Part shown: piece by piece, positions 48,001-58,320 of the stretch
Layout: the number at the start of each line of letters is the position of its first letter
How positions within the stretch are numbered: the stretch's first letter is position 1
Origin: Tretioscincus oriximinensis
Lineage: Eukaryota > Chordata > Lepidosauria > Squamata > Gymnophthalmidae
Direction of reading: 5' to 3'
Length of the DNA stretch: 64,000 nt
Assembly (NCBI GenBank): GCA_022410635.1
Contig: JAJVDF010000429.1
Coordinates: 744,623-808,622 of the forward strand
Notes under the pieces: generated by a model
Told to the model about the DNA's origin: nothing
Databases searched by the model: none
Seen by the model: the letters and a program-made list of their open reading frames with translations, nothing else
Made by a program: the position numbers and the translations under genes

Positions 48001-49369
48001 TAAAAATCTAAAATTGTTTGCTTCAAATGTGGGTTGTTTGTTTTTATTTCTTTGTATAGGTTTCCTGAGGTGCCCATGGGTCAGGAACAGGAGAAGCCTG
48101 CCATTTTTAAAGTACCTTTTTGCTCCTATACAGACGCAATTTACAGAAAGCAAACAGGATGCTCCTTTTGCCCCCTTTTCCGTATGCCTGGAGGAGCCCC
48201 ACACAGAGAACAAGCCGGTGGAAGCAGCAGGGCTGCAGCTATTTGGACATGCAGCTGTCATTCTTCTGCAACTGCTCCAGTCTGTTCCTCAGCCCAAACT
48301 TCTGCATCCCAGGATGTTTGGCTTTCGCCTCCTGCAACCTTCCCTGGCTGTACAAGGCGCATTGGCATAACCAGGGAGCTTAATTATTCAGCCCTTGAAA
48401 AATGCTCTCAGATCTCCTGATGCAAAATACCACCGAGGAGTTCAAAGTGTTGTCTTTATGGCACTTTTTACCCTGGGAGAGGCTTGATCTGATCACATTA
48501 GAACCCTGGTGGGGTTGGTGGGCTTCAATATGATCGCCTGCATTCCGTAATCGTGTGTGTGTGTGTGTGGGTCTTCCGGTTCATAGAGTTCCCACTTCAT
48601 AGAGAAGCAGCTTCCCGTTGAAATTATTGTTACTCACTTCTTAACCTTGATCATTTTTGCCTTTTTTTTTTCCTTTTCAAAAAAATCCCCCTTGAAAGAG
48701 GCTTTTTTGGTTCAGAGGTTAAGGGTTTCCGTTGAAATTGCCACTTACATTTGATTTTCATCTTCCCATAACATCCCTGGAAATACTCAGGATGAGACAC
48801 AGTCGAGTGCTGCTGTTTTATTTTAAATATGCAACAGAATTAAGCAACATACTTGCTCAACTAGCTAAGAGCCTCTCGTTGTCCATGGTCATGTCCATGA
48901 GGAGCTGAACTCTCCGCAAGCACAATGTCTATATTTTAGCAGAGAAGCTTTTCTTTATGACAGGCCAAACCAATGCTTATAATTTTGCAGAACCCAGATT
49001 AATAAGCAAGAGATCAATGCTTTAAACCTAGTGCTCTTTTAAGAAAAATCACCTGTTTAATGCTCTTGTATTTAACACATATGTGCTTCAATATATTTGA
49101 TTGGGACATTAATAAAACCTTATTGCTTATATTATCATCCTCTTATATAAAACAATTAACAGGCAACAGGAAGCCAGCTACAATTAATCATTGACACACA
49201 CACAAAAAGCAAATTGCAAGAAGTTAGAGGCATTTTGAGCACAATGGGAATATTAAATTGGCACCGTTCTGTTAAATAACGTAAGCGGGGAGGGCAAGAG
49301 AAAGAAACAGGCAAAAGAATGCAAATCAGTTTGCAGTCAGAATCCTGTCCTTAAAAAATAGGGGGAAAT
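48001..49369. other. Repeat-poor block, conserved-noncoding candidate at 48850-49250
   Basis: A GT run at about 48555-48570. No mobile element recognised. 48960-49200 is AT-rich but non-repetitive (AGATTAATAAGCAAGAGATC, ACAATTAATCATTGACAC). Frames of 80-130 residues at 48014-48420 overlap in several phases without known domains. Confidence 0.35.
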
Positions 49370-49533
49370 GCAAAAAATATTTTTATTTTTATTTATTATA
49401 TTTATTATGCTTATTATACTTCTACTTATTATACTTATTATACTTATTATACTTATACGTATACTTATACGTATACTTATACGTATACTTATACGTATAC
49501 TTATACTTATACTTATACGTATACTTATACTTA

Positions 49534-49565
<32 letters not shown>

Positions 49566-49628
49566 CTTCTTCTTCTTCTTCTTCTTCTTCTTCTTCTTCT
49601 TCTTCTTCTTCTTCTTCTTCTTCTTCTT

Positions 49629-49659
<31 letters not shown>

Positions 49660-49689
49660 TTTTTCTTTTTATTATTATTATTATTATTC

Positions 49690-49768
<79 letters not shown>
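49370..49768. repeat. Very long compound microsatellite
   Basis: TTATTA/TTATAC units, a CTTATACGTATA 12-mer array (about 49450-49535), a pure TTC run of about 120 bases (49538-49658), then a TTA run to 49768. The Leu/Ile frame of 138 residues is an artefact. Confidence 0.98.
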
Positions 49769-49769
<1 letters not shown>

Positions 49770-50125
49770 ATTGTTATGTATTAATAAGTAGAATAAAAGA
49801 GAACACTGTAAGAATAATTAAAGGGGACATTAATTAAATATAAGCTAGCAAGCAGCAAACTAACTAGAACCAATGATACCATTGCAGCAGGTGTGATGCC
49901 AAATATGCATTCTGGGTCGTACTCAGGCGTTTGTAACATGTGCAGCTCAGCAGGTTTACAAAATTATGAGGGCGGAAAAATATAGGTGGTAGTAAAAATA
50001 TATTAATATTTCTTATTAGATTATTGCTGGTCATCTGTAACCAAATAGGGATGCTCAAGCTTAGGTGCAAGGAGAGGGGTGTATAAAATGAAAAATGACT
50101 GCATGGGGTGTCACACATCCAAAAT
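49769..50125. other. Unassigned stretch
   Basis: AT-rich, low-copy texture. No feature recognised. Confidence 0.4.
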
Positions 50126-50127
50126 AC

Positions 50128-50600
50128 GGGTCTGTATGGTTGTCCATAACATCTAGCAAGAGGGACTTATTCTCATACCACTTTGCAGTGCAACAGTGAA
50201 AAGGGAGGCAGCAGGAACTTTCAAAGACAAGCTACTTCCTCAGATACCATGGAGTCAAGAGCTGCCCAGGTGCAGACACTTAGAGCAAGCTCGATTTTCA
50301 CTCCATGACATCTGAAGTAGTAGATTTGCCTAGGAAAGCTCCTGCTGCCTCCCTTTTTCTTGTTAGTCCCTAAGGTGCTTTGAGATCCCTTTGCTATGTT
50401 TTCTAGATCTAAGGTATCGTTTTCTGCAATGTTATAATTTGTTCTAGTTACTTTGCTGTTTGTTAGCTGTTTTGCAAGTGTAGACATAATGCTTAGAGAC
50501 AAACAAGAAAAAGGGAGGGAACGGGCAGACATTTCATAGACAAATCTACTTATTCAAACTGACAGACAGACATAGATTTCTATCATGGGGGTCTCATATC
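50128..50600. mobile_element. Palindromic PLE unit and a second antisense piece
   Basis: Antisense half 50145-50252 (AACATCTAGCAAGAGGGAC to CTTCCTCAGATACC), about 60-base spacer, sense half 50310-50410 (CATCTGAAGTAGTAGATTTG, TTAGTCCCTAAGGTGCTTTG). 50490-50600 repeats the antisense end with a GACAGACAGACATAG scrap and TATCATGGGGGTCTCAT. Confidence 0.85.
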
Positions 50601-50629
50601 CCCCAGGCATCAGCTACCCACAGTACGGC

Positions 50630-50788
50630 CCTGTCCCCACTGAGCCTTATTCCGGGCTTTGTCTCGGAGTCGGAGTTTTCCATCTTCATTCCAGTATGAA
50701 TGGGGCCTGCCATGATCTGCACTGGCATTATGGATGGCCAAGCTCTGTGCCGAGATGCAACCCAGAATAAGGCTCAATGGGGACAATA
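50630..50788. mobile_element. FB2 foldback element, whole copy
   Basis: Left end CCCTGTCCCCACTGAGCCTT faces right end AAGGCTCAATGGGGACA. CATCTTCATTCCAGTATGAA and CACTGGCATTATGGATGGCC form the inner arms around GGGGCCTGCCATGATC. About 159 bases, no frame. The right end abuts a TAA microsatellite. Confidence 0.88.
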
Positions 50789-50792
50789 ACCC

Positions 50793-50793
<1 letters not shown>

Positions 50794-50884
<91 letters not shown>

Positions 50885-51038
50885 GAACAACAACAACAAC
50901 AACAATAACAATAACAACAGTAACAATAACAGTAACAAGAACAGTAACAAGAACAACAAGAACAACAACAATAACAACAACAATAACAACAACAATAACA
51001 ACAACAATAACAACAACAACAACAACAACAACAATAAT
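50794..51038. repeat. (TAA)n then CAA/CAATAA compound microsatellite
   Basis: About 30 TAA triplets to 50884, then CAA, CAATAA, CAGTAA and CAAGAA triplet mixtures, all in one triplet phase. Several long homopolymer frames are artefacts. Confidence 0.98.
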
Positions 51039-51462
51039 ACACTTTTCAAAGCTCTGCATTAACTGCAAAACGGCTTAACCTTCTGCCGGTGCTTAAATTC
51101 AAACCACTGATCTTCCCCTCCTCTCTTGTCACCGGTGACTTTGCTTTCAGAAAAGGATGTTGATCTTATCCATGGCAAGTGACTAAACACACTCAGACTT
51201 CCTAAAATCATTTGACAAAGTTCCGCATCAGAGATTAAGGTCTTTTGCACAGAAATTGAGGTCTAAGAAAAGGAAGGAAACAAAATGGACGCAAATGTAA
51301 CATAACATAGGTTGAAGACCCACAAAAGGGCACGAAAAGGCAGAATGTTGTTAAATATTTTTTTTCAACCTTGAGAAAGAAAAGGGGCCGGAGGATCAAC
51401 CACAGTGGGACTTCAAGGAGAGGTGGACAGTAAGCACAATATTTTTTTTCCTTTTGACTAGA
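51039..51462. other. Unassigned; LINE reverse-transcriptase scrap near 51205
   Basis: CTAAAATCATTTGACAAAGT followed by TCCGCATCAGAGATTAAGG encodes an F-KSFDKVPHQRL-like piece of a CR1/L2-type reverse transcriptase. Nothing else recognised. Confidence 0.45.
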
Positions 51463-52250
51463 TTTTTTTTTAAAGTAGCCGTGTTAGTCTGGCTCAGATT
51501 TTCAACAAGGGGGTCCCGTTTTATCTTTGAGAATAACAAGGAAAAAGTAGGCATCAGGAGAGATGTCTGTTTTCTTCAGATGCCCAGATCTTCTGATGCA
51601 CCTGAAGAAGCAGATGTGCCTATAAAATCTCATGCTGCCCAAGACAAGTTTAGTTATTCAGATGCTATGAAGAAGTCTCTAGGGACAGACATTTCTAGCA
51701 AGTGGGTGCCTGTTCATAGTATCTGAAGAGCTCCTGCTGCCTACATTTTTCTGCCTCGTCTCTAAAGTGCTACAAGACCACCTGCTGGAACTCATAAATA
51801 TATGAAGAAATAGACTTGGCCTATGGAAGCTCATGCTGCTCACTTTTTCCTTGTTTGTTTCTAAGGTGCTATGAGACCCCCTTGCAAGAACTCCATAGCC
51901 TCTGAAGTAGACTTGCCTATGAAAGCTCAGGATGGCTTCTCTTTTTACTCTCTGAAGTGCTACTAGTATCTGAAGAAGTAAACTTGCCTACAAAAGCTCA
52001 TGCTGCCTCCCTTTTTCTTCTTAGTCTCTAAGGTGCTACGAGACCTAATGCTGGATCTCATTAGAATCTGAAGAAGTAGATTTGTCTGTAAAAGCTTCTA
52101 CCTTCTACTTTTTTCTTGTTAGTCTTTAAGGTGTGATGAAAGCCCCTTGCATCCATAGCATCTGAAGAAGTAGACGTGTCTAGGAAAGCTTTTTGTTTGT
52201 TGGTCTCGAAGGTACTATGAGACTCCGAGATCTTCTGGACCCAGCCTAAG
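51463..52250 (+). mobile_element. Head-to-tail array of PLE terminal units
   Basis: One antisense unit (51468-51590, GTAGCCGTGTTAGTCTGGCT) meets a run of sense units. Their CTGAAGA-like starts lie at about 51602, 51722, 51802, 51901, 51969, 52067 and 52160, with spacing of 70-120 bases. Most carry the stem, GAAA/AAAA, a GCTCATGCT block and TCTCTAAGGTGCTA. Units differ by substitutions and deletions, so the array is old. Confidence 0.88.
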
Positions 52251-52254
52251 CTGG

Positions 52255-52350
52255 TTGCAAGTGAGAGCATCTGGGGCCTGCCATAGTTTATACTAGCATG
52301 TAGATGGCAATATTCCAAGATGTAGCCCAGAATAAGGCTCAGTAGAAACA
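52255..52350. mobile_element. FB2 3' half
   Basis: GGGGCCTGCCATAGTTTATA, CTAGCATGTAGATGGCAATA and GTAGCCCAGAATAAGGCTCA, directly after the PLE array. Confidence 0.8.
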
Positions 52351-53045
52351 AGGCCCAAGAGTGGGGAACCACTGAAAAGGATAGAAGTTAAAAACCCAGA
52401 AAGTCCACAATTTGTCATGTTTTGTTGTCACTCAAGTGCCAGTATTGTTACACAGGTTTTACTCATAGGATACGTCCTCCTGGTTGCTTAGCCTTTTTAC
52501 TTAGCTTTGTTACATGTGAAGCGGAGATGCTTTTCCTGTTGGAGTCACTGATGAGATAAATACTGGGAATCTGCTTGTCATTTATTGGTTTATCTGTTAT
52601 CATCCCCAGCATAGGATAGAGTGGTCTGATTTCAAAGTGACAGCTGGCGATATCACTCGCTGATACATGCTAATCCGGTTTTTATTATGGAAAAACTGCC
52701 TGTGCTTCTAGGCAGCAAGAGGGAGTTGCTGAATGCAGCCACAGAGGAGGGGACCTTAGGCTCTTCCATATAAAAGCTTAAAATGAACTGTTTTCTCATT
52801 AAGCGGTAGTATCCTGATTAAATACAGATGTAGGGTAAGGCAAGTAATTTATATCCATGAGACCAGAATAGGGCTCTGTTTGGCTTGTGTTTTTCTTAAA
52901 TGACTGCCATTAAAAAGAAAACAATGCTTTTGCTTGCTTTTCTAGAGAAAGGAGAATATTTTAAATTACAGTTTTATTAAATTGTTTTAATTGAAGGATT
53001 GATCGAAGTGAATAAATACAGGGTGTACAGAATAACACAAGAATA
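52351..53045. other. Low-copy stretch
   Basis: No repeat family recognised; no exon seen. 52600-52870 is plain non-repetitive DNA and a weak conserved-noncoding candidate. Confidence 0.35.
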
Positions 53046-53049
53046 GGGA

Positions 53050-53300
53050 ATATTTTCACTGAGAATATGGAATTTGCTTCCAGAAGAGGTAGCTAGAAGG
53101 CTGGATAACCTTAAGACAGGATTAGACAAGTTCATGGAAGTAAAGGGGGAATTAATGGCTATTAGGATGGCGAAAAAGGCAGGATTCCTGAAATACCGTT
53201 TGCAGGGAGTCGAGATGCCCAGGGGCAATTGTTTGAGATACAATGTTGGACTAGATGGGCCCAGTTCAGGAGGGCTCCTCTTGGGTTCCTGGGTTCTTAG
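53050..53300 (+). mobile_element. Old CR1 LINE 3' end
   Basis: GGAATTTGCTTCCAGAAGAG, CCTTAAGACAGGATTAGACA, GATGCCCAGGGGCAATTG, TTGGACTAGATGGGCCCAG to CTCCTCTTGGGTTCCTGG. Confidence 0.85.
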
Positions 53301-53404
53301 AAAACAAATGTTTGCAAAGAAAGAAAGAAAGATTTTAACCCATTTTCAGTCCTGAAGAACTGGATTAAAGTTATGTGTTGGAACATCATATATAGTTTAA
53401 AAGA

Positions 53405-53525
53405 CAATATTTATTTATTTAAACTTATATCCTTCTCTACGCCTGAAGATCTCAGGTGGGGAAGAAAAAGGTGTTTCGTCAACCAAAGGCCAATGGAAAG
53501 AGTTTAATGAGCTTCTGAAAGGAAA
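53405..53525 (-). mobile_element. L2-like LINE 3' end
   Basis: ATATTTATTTATTTAAAC tail, CGCCTGAAGATCTCAGG, AAAGGTGTTTCGTCAACCAA. Antisense; short. Confidence 0.55.
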
Positions 53526-53724
53526 CAGTGATGCTAATTGATGCCCTGGAACAACCATTGAAGTAACTTGACAGAGTCTAACCTTTGGGTGGTGTCTGTT
53601 TGATGACGATGACGTATCTTTGCCCAGATACAGGATGAGCATAAGGATGTGTCCCACAGTCTGCACCCACGCAGCTATTCTGGCTGTTTGCTGGATGAAT
53701 TCTAAACAGAAGATTGCCCAGAAA

Positions 53725-54080
53725 AGGAAGTAGGTTTAAATTAGATATCAGAACAAACTTTTTGACAGTCAGGATGATGGATGATAAACCAGTGGAACCA
53801 GTTGCTGGAAGTCAGCAAACACAGGCTGGGTTATCATCTGTCTGGGATGGTTTAATAGATGCTGCATGAGGCCCCTTCCAACTGTAGAGTTTTCTGAGTC
53901 AAAAGAAGGAAGGAGAGAAGGAAGGAAAGGAGGAGGGAGTTGTCTTTCACTGGAAGTCCTCACACACAGTCTGGGCAGCCACCTGTCTGGGGTGGTTTAA
54001 TGGATCCTGCATTGAGCCAGGGGTTGGACCCCATGACTCTGGTGGTCCCTTCCAACTCATTCTATGGTTCTATGGCGTTA
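53725..54080 (+). mobile_element. Two CR1b 3' ends
   Basis: 53730-53900 (GATATCAGAACAAACTTTTT, GGTTTAATAGATGCTGCATG, CCCCTTCCAACTGTAGAG) and 53940-54080 (CACCTGTCTGGGGTGGTTTA, GATCCTGCATTGAGCCAGG, CCTTCCAACTCATTCTATG, GTTCTATGG). A purine tract lies between them. ATTCTATG-type ending. Confidence 0.88.
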
Positions 54081-54249
54081 TGAATCTGCCCTTTATTAAC
54101 CAAGCCCCAAAGTACGATGGGAGTTACCTCATGGTCAGAGGGTAAGACTCAAGGTGTATCCAGATGGACGTCGTTGTAGTTTTGCAAACGAACATCATGT
54201 TACGACTCCATTATCCATAAGGCAGCAGCAATAGTGCTAGAAACGCCCA

Positions 54250-54628
54250 GTGATATTACGAGTCAGCGGTGCTGGGTACCTGGGGATTTCACCAGGTTCT
54301 CCTGATGGTCCCACCACCTTCACTCACCAAGGGTGTGTGGAGATGTGACAGGGCCTTCCCTGTGGTAGCCTCCAGGATGTGGGATTTTCTCCCCTCTGGG
54401 ATGTATCAGGCACTCACATTGTACATGTTCATACTTCTGGTGAAGATATCCCGATCTACCCTCGCCTCCTTCTGGGCCAAAAATCTCCTCCGCATTGACA
54501 ACAGTTCCATTTTTTATTGTTCTATTCTAATCTGTTTCATGGATTTTTTTAAAAAAACTGTGATGTGCCGTGGGACATTTGAGTGTTGGTGGAATATAAA
54601 TACGTATAAGTAAATGAATAAATAAATA
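54250..54628 (+). mobile_element. L2-like LINE ORF2 C-terminus and 3' end
   Basis: CAGGGCCTTCCCTGTGGTAG, CCAGGATGTGGGATTTTCTC and CCTCTGGGATG encode the worn AFPVVASRMWDFLPSGM stretch (L2 signature AFSVVAP-LWNSLP). The tail is GGTGGAATATAAATACG and AATAAATAAATAA. Confidence 0.75.
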
Positions 54629-54629
54629 A

Positions 54630-54790
54630 CAAGAAAATGGTAGGTGGCCTTAGCTTTCATAGACAAGGCTACTTCTTCAGATGCTTCTACNGTAGGCTTG
54701 TCTGCCTTATTTTTGTTAGTGTCTGCAGGACCCACTTGACAGATTTTTTTTGGCTCCAGACTAACATGGCTATTTCTTTGAGATCTTCCC
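54630..54790. mobile_element. Compact palindromic PLE unit
   Basis: AACAAGAAAATGGTAGGTGG to CTTCTTCAGATGCTTCTACN, then TAGGCTTGTCTGCC, TTGTTAGTGTCTGCAGGACC and CCAGACTAACATGGCTATTT. Joined to the L2 tail at its left. Confidence 0.85.
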
Positions 54791-54824
54791 CTAAAGAAAG
54801 GGCCGAAGCAGTAATACCTAAGTG

Positions 54825-55065
54825 GATAAGAACATAAGCCAGAGTCCACTCAGTGGCCACCAGTTGCCCCTGGACATCTCAAGCAAAAGAATGCAAATCC
54901 TTTGCCTGTTCTTGACTCCCTGCAAATGGTCCTGCAGGAATCCCGCCTGCTGCTCCATTCCAGAGGAGCATCAACAGATCCATCCTAGTAGCTATTTTTA
55001 CCCTTGGCTTCCATGAAATTGTCTCATCCTCTCTTAAAGCTATCCAGGCTGCTAGCTACCTTTGT
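54825..55065 (-). mobile_element. Old CR1 3' end
   Basis: TAAGAACATAAGCCAGAG, AGTTGCCCCTGGACATCTCA, CCCTGCAAATGGTCCTGCAG, CTATCCAGGCTGCTAGCTAC. Confidence 0.85.
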
Positions 55066-56040
55066 ATCTTTTCAATTCTCTTTCATACCATTGCATACAT
55101 TTATAGCAACATAAATTAAATATGCAAATATACAGTATATCTATAAATTTTATCATGAAAGGTAATGCTGGGTATAATTTTAAAATAATGATGTACAGCA
55201 GAATTTGAAGTTAGTGAAGATTTTTAAAAAGCACACAGCACTTTCTTTGTGCAAACGTATTTTTCCAAGACCTGATTGGCACAACTGGCACCTCTGAAGT
55301 CTTAACTCCTAGATGTTCAATGGAAAGGCCACCCAACCTGTTCATTATATCATAATTAATAATACACTTCAATAAAAATATTAATGCAATCATTATGATA
55401 TTCGGCAGCCTTGAGGATCTCCTGCTGAATATTAGCTCTTCTTCCATAGAGCATTTTCCCTCTGATTTGTAGTGTTGGAAATTTAAAGCCATTGTTATTC
55501 TGATTCTACCATTATGTCTTTGGACATGCTTGAAATTAAAAACTATATGAGACAAATGTTATTAAAAGTGTTCTCAGGTTATATCTGCCGACGTGGATTG
55601 ATAATAACTGTGGTATGGAGCCTAATACAGATGCAGTCTCTGAACAGATACAGAGTGTTCTGACTTTGAAAGAAGGGAGATGGCATGTTTAATACAAATA
55701 TCTGAAGGAATATCCTTTCCCAAACTGGCCTGCTCGTACCCTCAGATCTTTCAGTGACTCCCTCTTCATGGTCCAGGTGGCTTCAGTGGTCAAAGAGATG
55801 GAGACACATAGAAGGGCACTCTTTGGATTTCACAAAAGGTGCCTTCACACTCACAGCTTCCTCCTGCTATAAAGGATGATCGTGTACTCAAATTATTACG
55901 TTTGTGGCCTATGGATAATCATTAGTCATTTGGTGCATATGCAAGACACAAACCCAAAATGATTTAGGAAATCCATTGAACTACACGTGGAATTTTACAC
56001 AATTGCGAGTTTTATGGGAATAAATTACTTTATTTATGCA
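55066..56040. other. Repeat-poor block, strong conserved-noncoding candidate
   Basis: Almost 1 kb without recognisable repeats. 55200-55560 has fine-grained AT-rich but complex sequence (ATAATTAATAATACACTTCA, ATTAATGCAATCATTATGAT), with clustered homeodomain-type sites. A minus-strand frame of 114 residues (55211-55555) shows no domain. No splice-flanked exon. Confidence 0.4.
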
Positions 56041-56694
56041 TTTTGTGTTTGCTCCTGTAACTGGATTTAATATGTTCAAATGTTTTTTTCATTTCAAAAC
56101 ACTTTATTTTTATCATAATATAATAATAAACATCATTCAGTCATTGTTACAGTATTTTGACATTTCTCCCTTTACATTACAACCCCTCCTCCCACTCCCA
56201 TATTTAAATACATACTCAATATTTACTCAAGGGTTCATACCTAGAAAACTAAATTTAACTTCATTGCTTCACAAATGTTTGCCCTCAAATAGTTCTTTAC
56301 TAATACTATCAACCCTGGTGTTCTCTTCACGTGAGAGTATATCCCCACCACATGCTTGTCTCGCTATTTCTTTTAAAGTTCAGAAAAACACGTTTGCCTC
56401 TCACCTAGCAACCTTGTCACACGACAAGCCCCATAAGGCGTTGCTGCGCTTTCCACAATCCCCAGTATCCTCTGCTAGCCAAGAGCCAATCATAGGATCA
56501 TAGAAATTTTACATGTATCAATGAAATTTTACACATGGCTTTGAAGTCTCGCGAGATTTATCAGGTTCATTTTACTGAATGTCTCCAAACGGGTTTTTCT
56601 CCCCTGGTTTTAGAACTGTTCACTGCAGAATTGCACAATCCCCAGTGGCTGGAATATTTGAGACAAAGAGACCTTTTCACGAGTGGATCGCTGA
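56041..56694. other. Unassigned, possible antisense L1-like 5' piece
   Basis: A 155-residue plus frame at 56036-56503 has no recognised domain. AAAACACTTTATTTTTATCA followed by C-rich CCCCTCCTCCCACTCCC could be an antisense L1-like end; weak. Confidence 0.3.
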
Positions 56695-56810
56695 ACATTT
56701 TATTTTATTTATTTATTCATATTTATAGCTTGCCTTATACCCGAAAGTCTCAGGCTGGCCAACAATAAAAGCAACAATAAAAAATTGTCATATTAAAACA
56801 TCTGCGACCT
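56695..56810 (-). mobile_element. L2-like LINE 3' end
   Basis: TTTTATTTATTTATTCATAT, CGAAAGTCTCAGGCTGGCCA, ACAATAAAAGCAACAATAAA. Antisense, short. Confidence 0.65.
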
Positions 56811-57410
56811 CTTGGGGCAGACTGACCATGATGCTGCTACCACCTCACTAGAAATTGTGGTAGAGACACACTTTCCCCTCTTGCTTTTCTTACCCCAGAG
56901 TGGCCTCAGGGCTGCCAAACTGTGTAACAGTCACACAATCTTAGTGTAAGGAAAGCATGAAAAGAACACATCTGGATGCACCTTGAGACTCCAACAAGGA
57001 ATCAGATGATTCTGTTCTGGCCATAGGCAGCCTACCAGAGGTCTCTGGGTCACAGGCAGAGCCTTCTTCTGGGGTCACAGGTGGGGGAAGAGATGTTCAG
57101 GTAGAAAGACAAGATTTTGCAGCTTGCAGAAAGGAGAAGCAAAGAAACTGTTAATGAGTGCAGCTGAACAAGCTCATGTAATGAGGCACACCCTTGTTTC
57201 AGCTGCTTCTATAAATAAGCTGGAAAGTCCATATACGCTTCTAACTGATAACCAATCCAAATTTATTCACCTCTGCCTCAGTTCTAGTTATTTGTGTTTT
57301 CCTTTAGCCGTTTACATCTGTTTGGTGTGATGTTAAACAGCAGTTGTTGGGTCTGCATATCCAAGGCTCAAGCTTCCCTTAATAGTATTGTCAGTCCCCC
57401 AGGCCTGTCG
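56811..57410. other. Unassigned stretch
   Basis: No recognisable repeat or exon. Confidence 0.4.
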
Positions 57411-58320
57411 AATTAATATTCTGTTGCTGAAATAAAGCCAGTTTGAGACTACCTTGTGAGACAGGACAGTGCCCATGCAGCCCAAAGAAGTTCCACTTAA
57501 GCCACATAGGAGGACACTGTGATCAGTGGTTAATTAAAATCAGAGAAATTCAAGGCGCCTTTGAATTTTCCTTCCCTCTGTTGCTTAACTCTCCACATTT
57601 CTTCAGAGCCTTCAAATTGTGGCTGATCTTGTACCTTACCAGCCGTAATGCGCCTAAGAGACGGAGGCTGCATTAAGGACGCCGCATCTTAACTGTGACT
57701 TAGCTGTGGGTTTCCTGGCTGTAGTGGATTTAATGTTATTTGAACACACTTTTCTACGGTTTAATGTGGAATTATTTTAGGGCAGAATTCAGTGGCAGGG
57801 AAGGAATACTTTCTCCTGGCTCCTTTTTAAAGAGAGGGAGAGAGGGAGAGGAGCTTTATCTTAATTAAAGTTTAATTAAGGATCACATTTGGCAGTTCTT
57901 TTCACACCGATCGACACCAGCAGATTTTCCAGGGCTTAACTTTATCGTGCAGAAAATCCTCTTTTATTACTCTCAACCTGTTGTAAAAGCTGTTGGCACA
58001 GAGCAGTGGCTGCTCCATTCAGGCGCCTTGTTTGCTGCTGGAAGAAATCCCGTCTCCCCAGAGGTAGCGCCACAGTGGTTCAATTTAATATCTATCCTAT
58101 CACTACAAGGCTCCAACTCATTATTAATGATACTATTCATTAATTTCTTGTTGGGCTGATGTTGTTATTTATTAAAATATTAAAGAAAGCTCACGAGACC
58201 CATCCATAATGAGAGACACCTCTGTTTCAGGAGCGGGACCAGCAGAGGGGAATAAATATCCAGTTAGATTATCATATTTTTCTTACCCACATCGCCCCAC
58301 ACTTCCCCTCCCTCATTAGT
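57411..58320. other. Repeat-poor block, best conserved-noncoding candidate
   Basis: 57840-58250 carries TTAATTAAAGTTTAATTAAG, CACACCGATCGACACCAGC, TCATTATTAATGATACTATT and CCATAATGAGAGACACC. It is complex, non-repetitive, rich in TAATTA/ATTAAT homeodomain-like sites, and free of transposon text. Typical of enhancers near developmental genes; I can name no gene. Confidence 0.45.

Noticed and set aside
48014..48420. Three overlapping frames of 87-128 residues
   Set aside because: Three phases open at once with no domain; chance in a GC-richer patch.
49368..49784. 138-residue Leu/Ile frame resembling membrane segments
   Set aside because: Translation of TTC, TTA and TTATAC microsatellites.
55211..55555. 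114-residue minus frame as an exon
   Set aside because: Low-complexity-free but motif-free; the sequence looks more like a noncoding island. Left as a candidate island.
56036..56503. 155-residue frame as a host gene
   Set aside because: AT-rich, no domain, no paralogue or exon structure visible.
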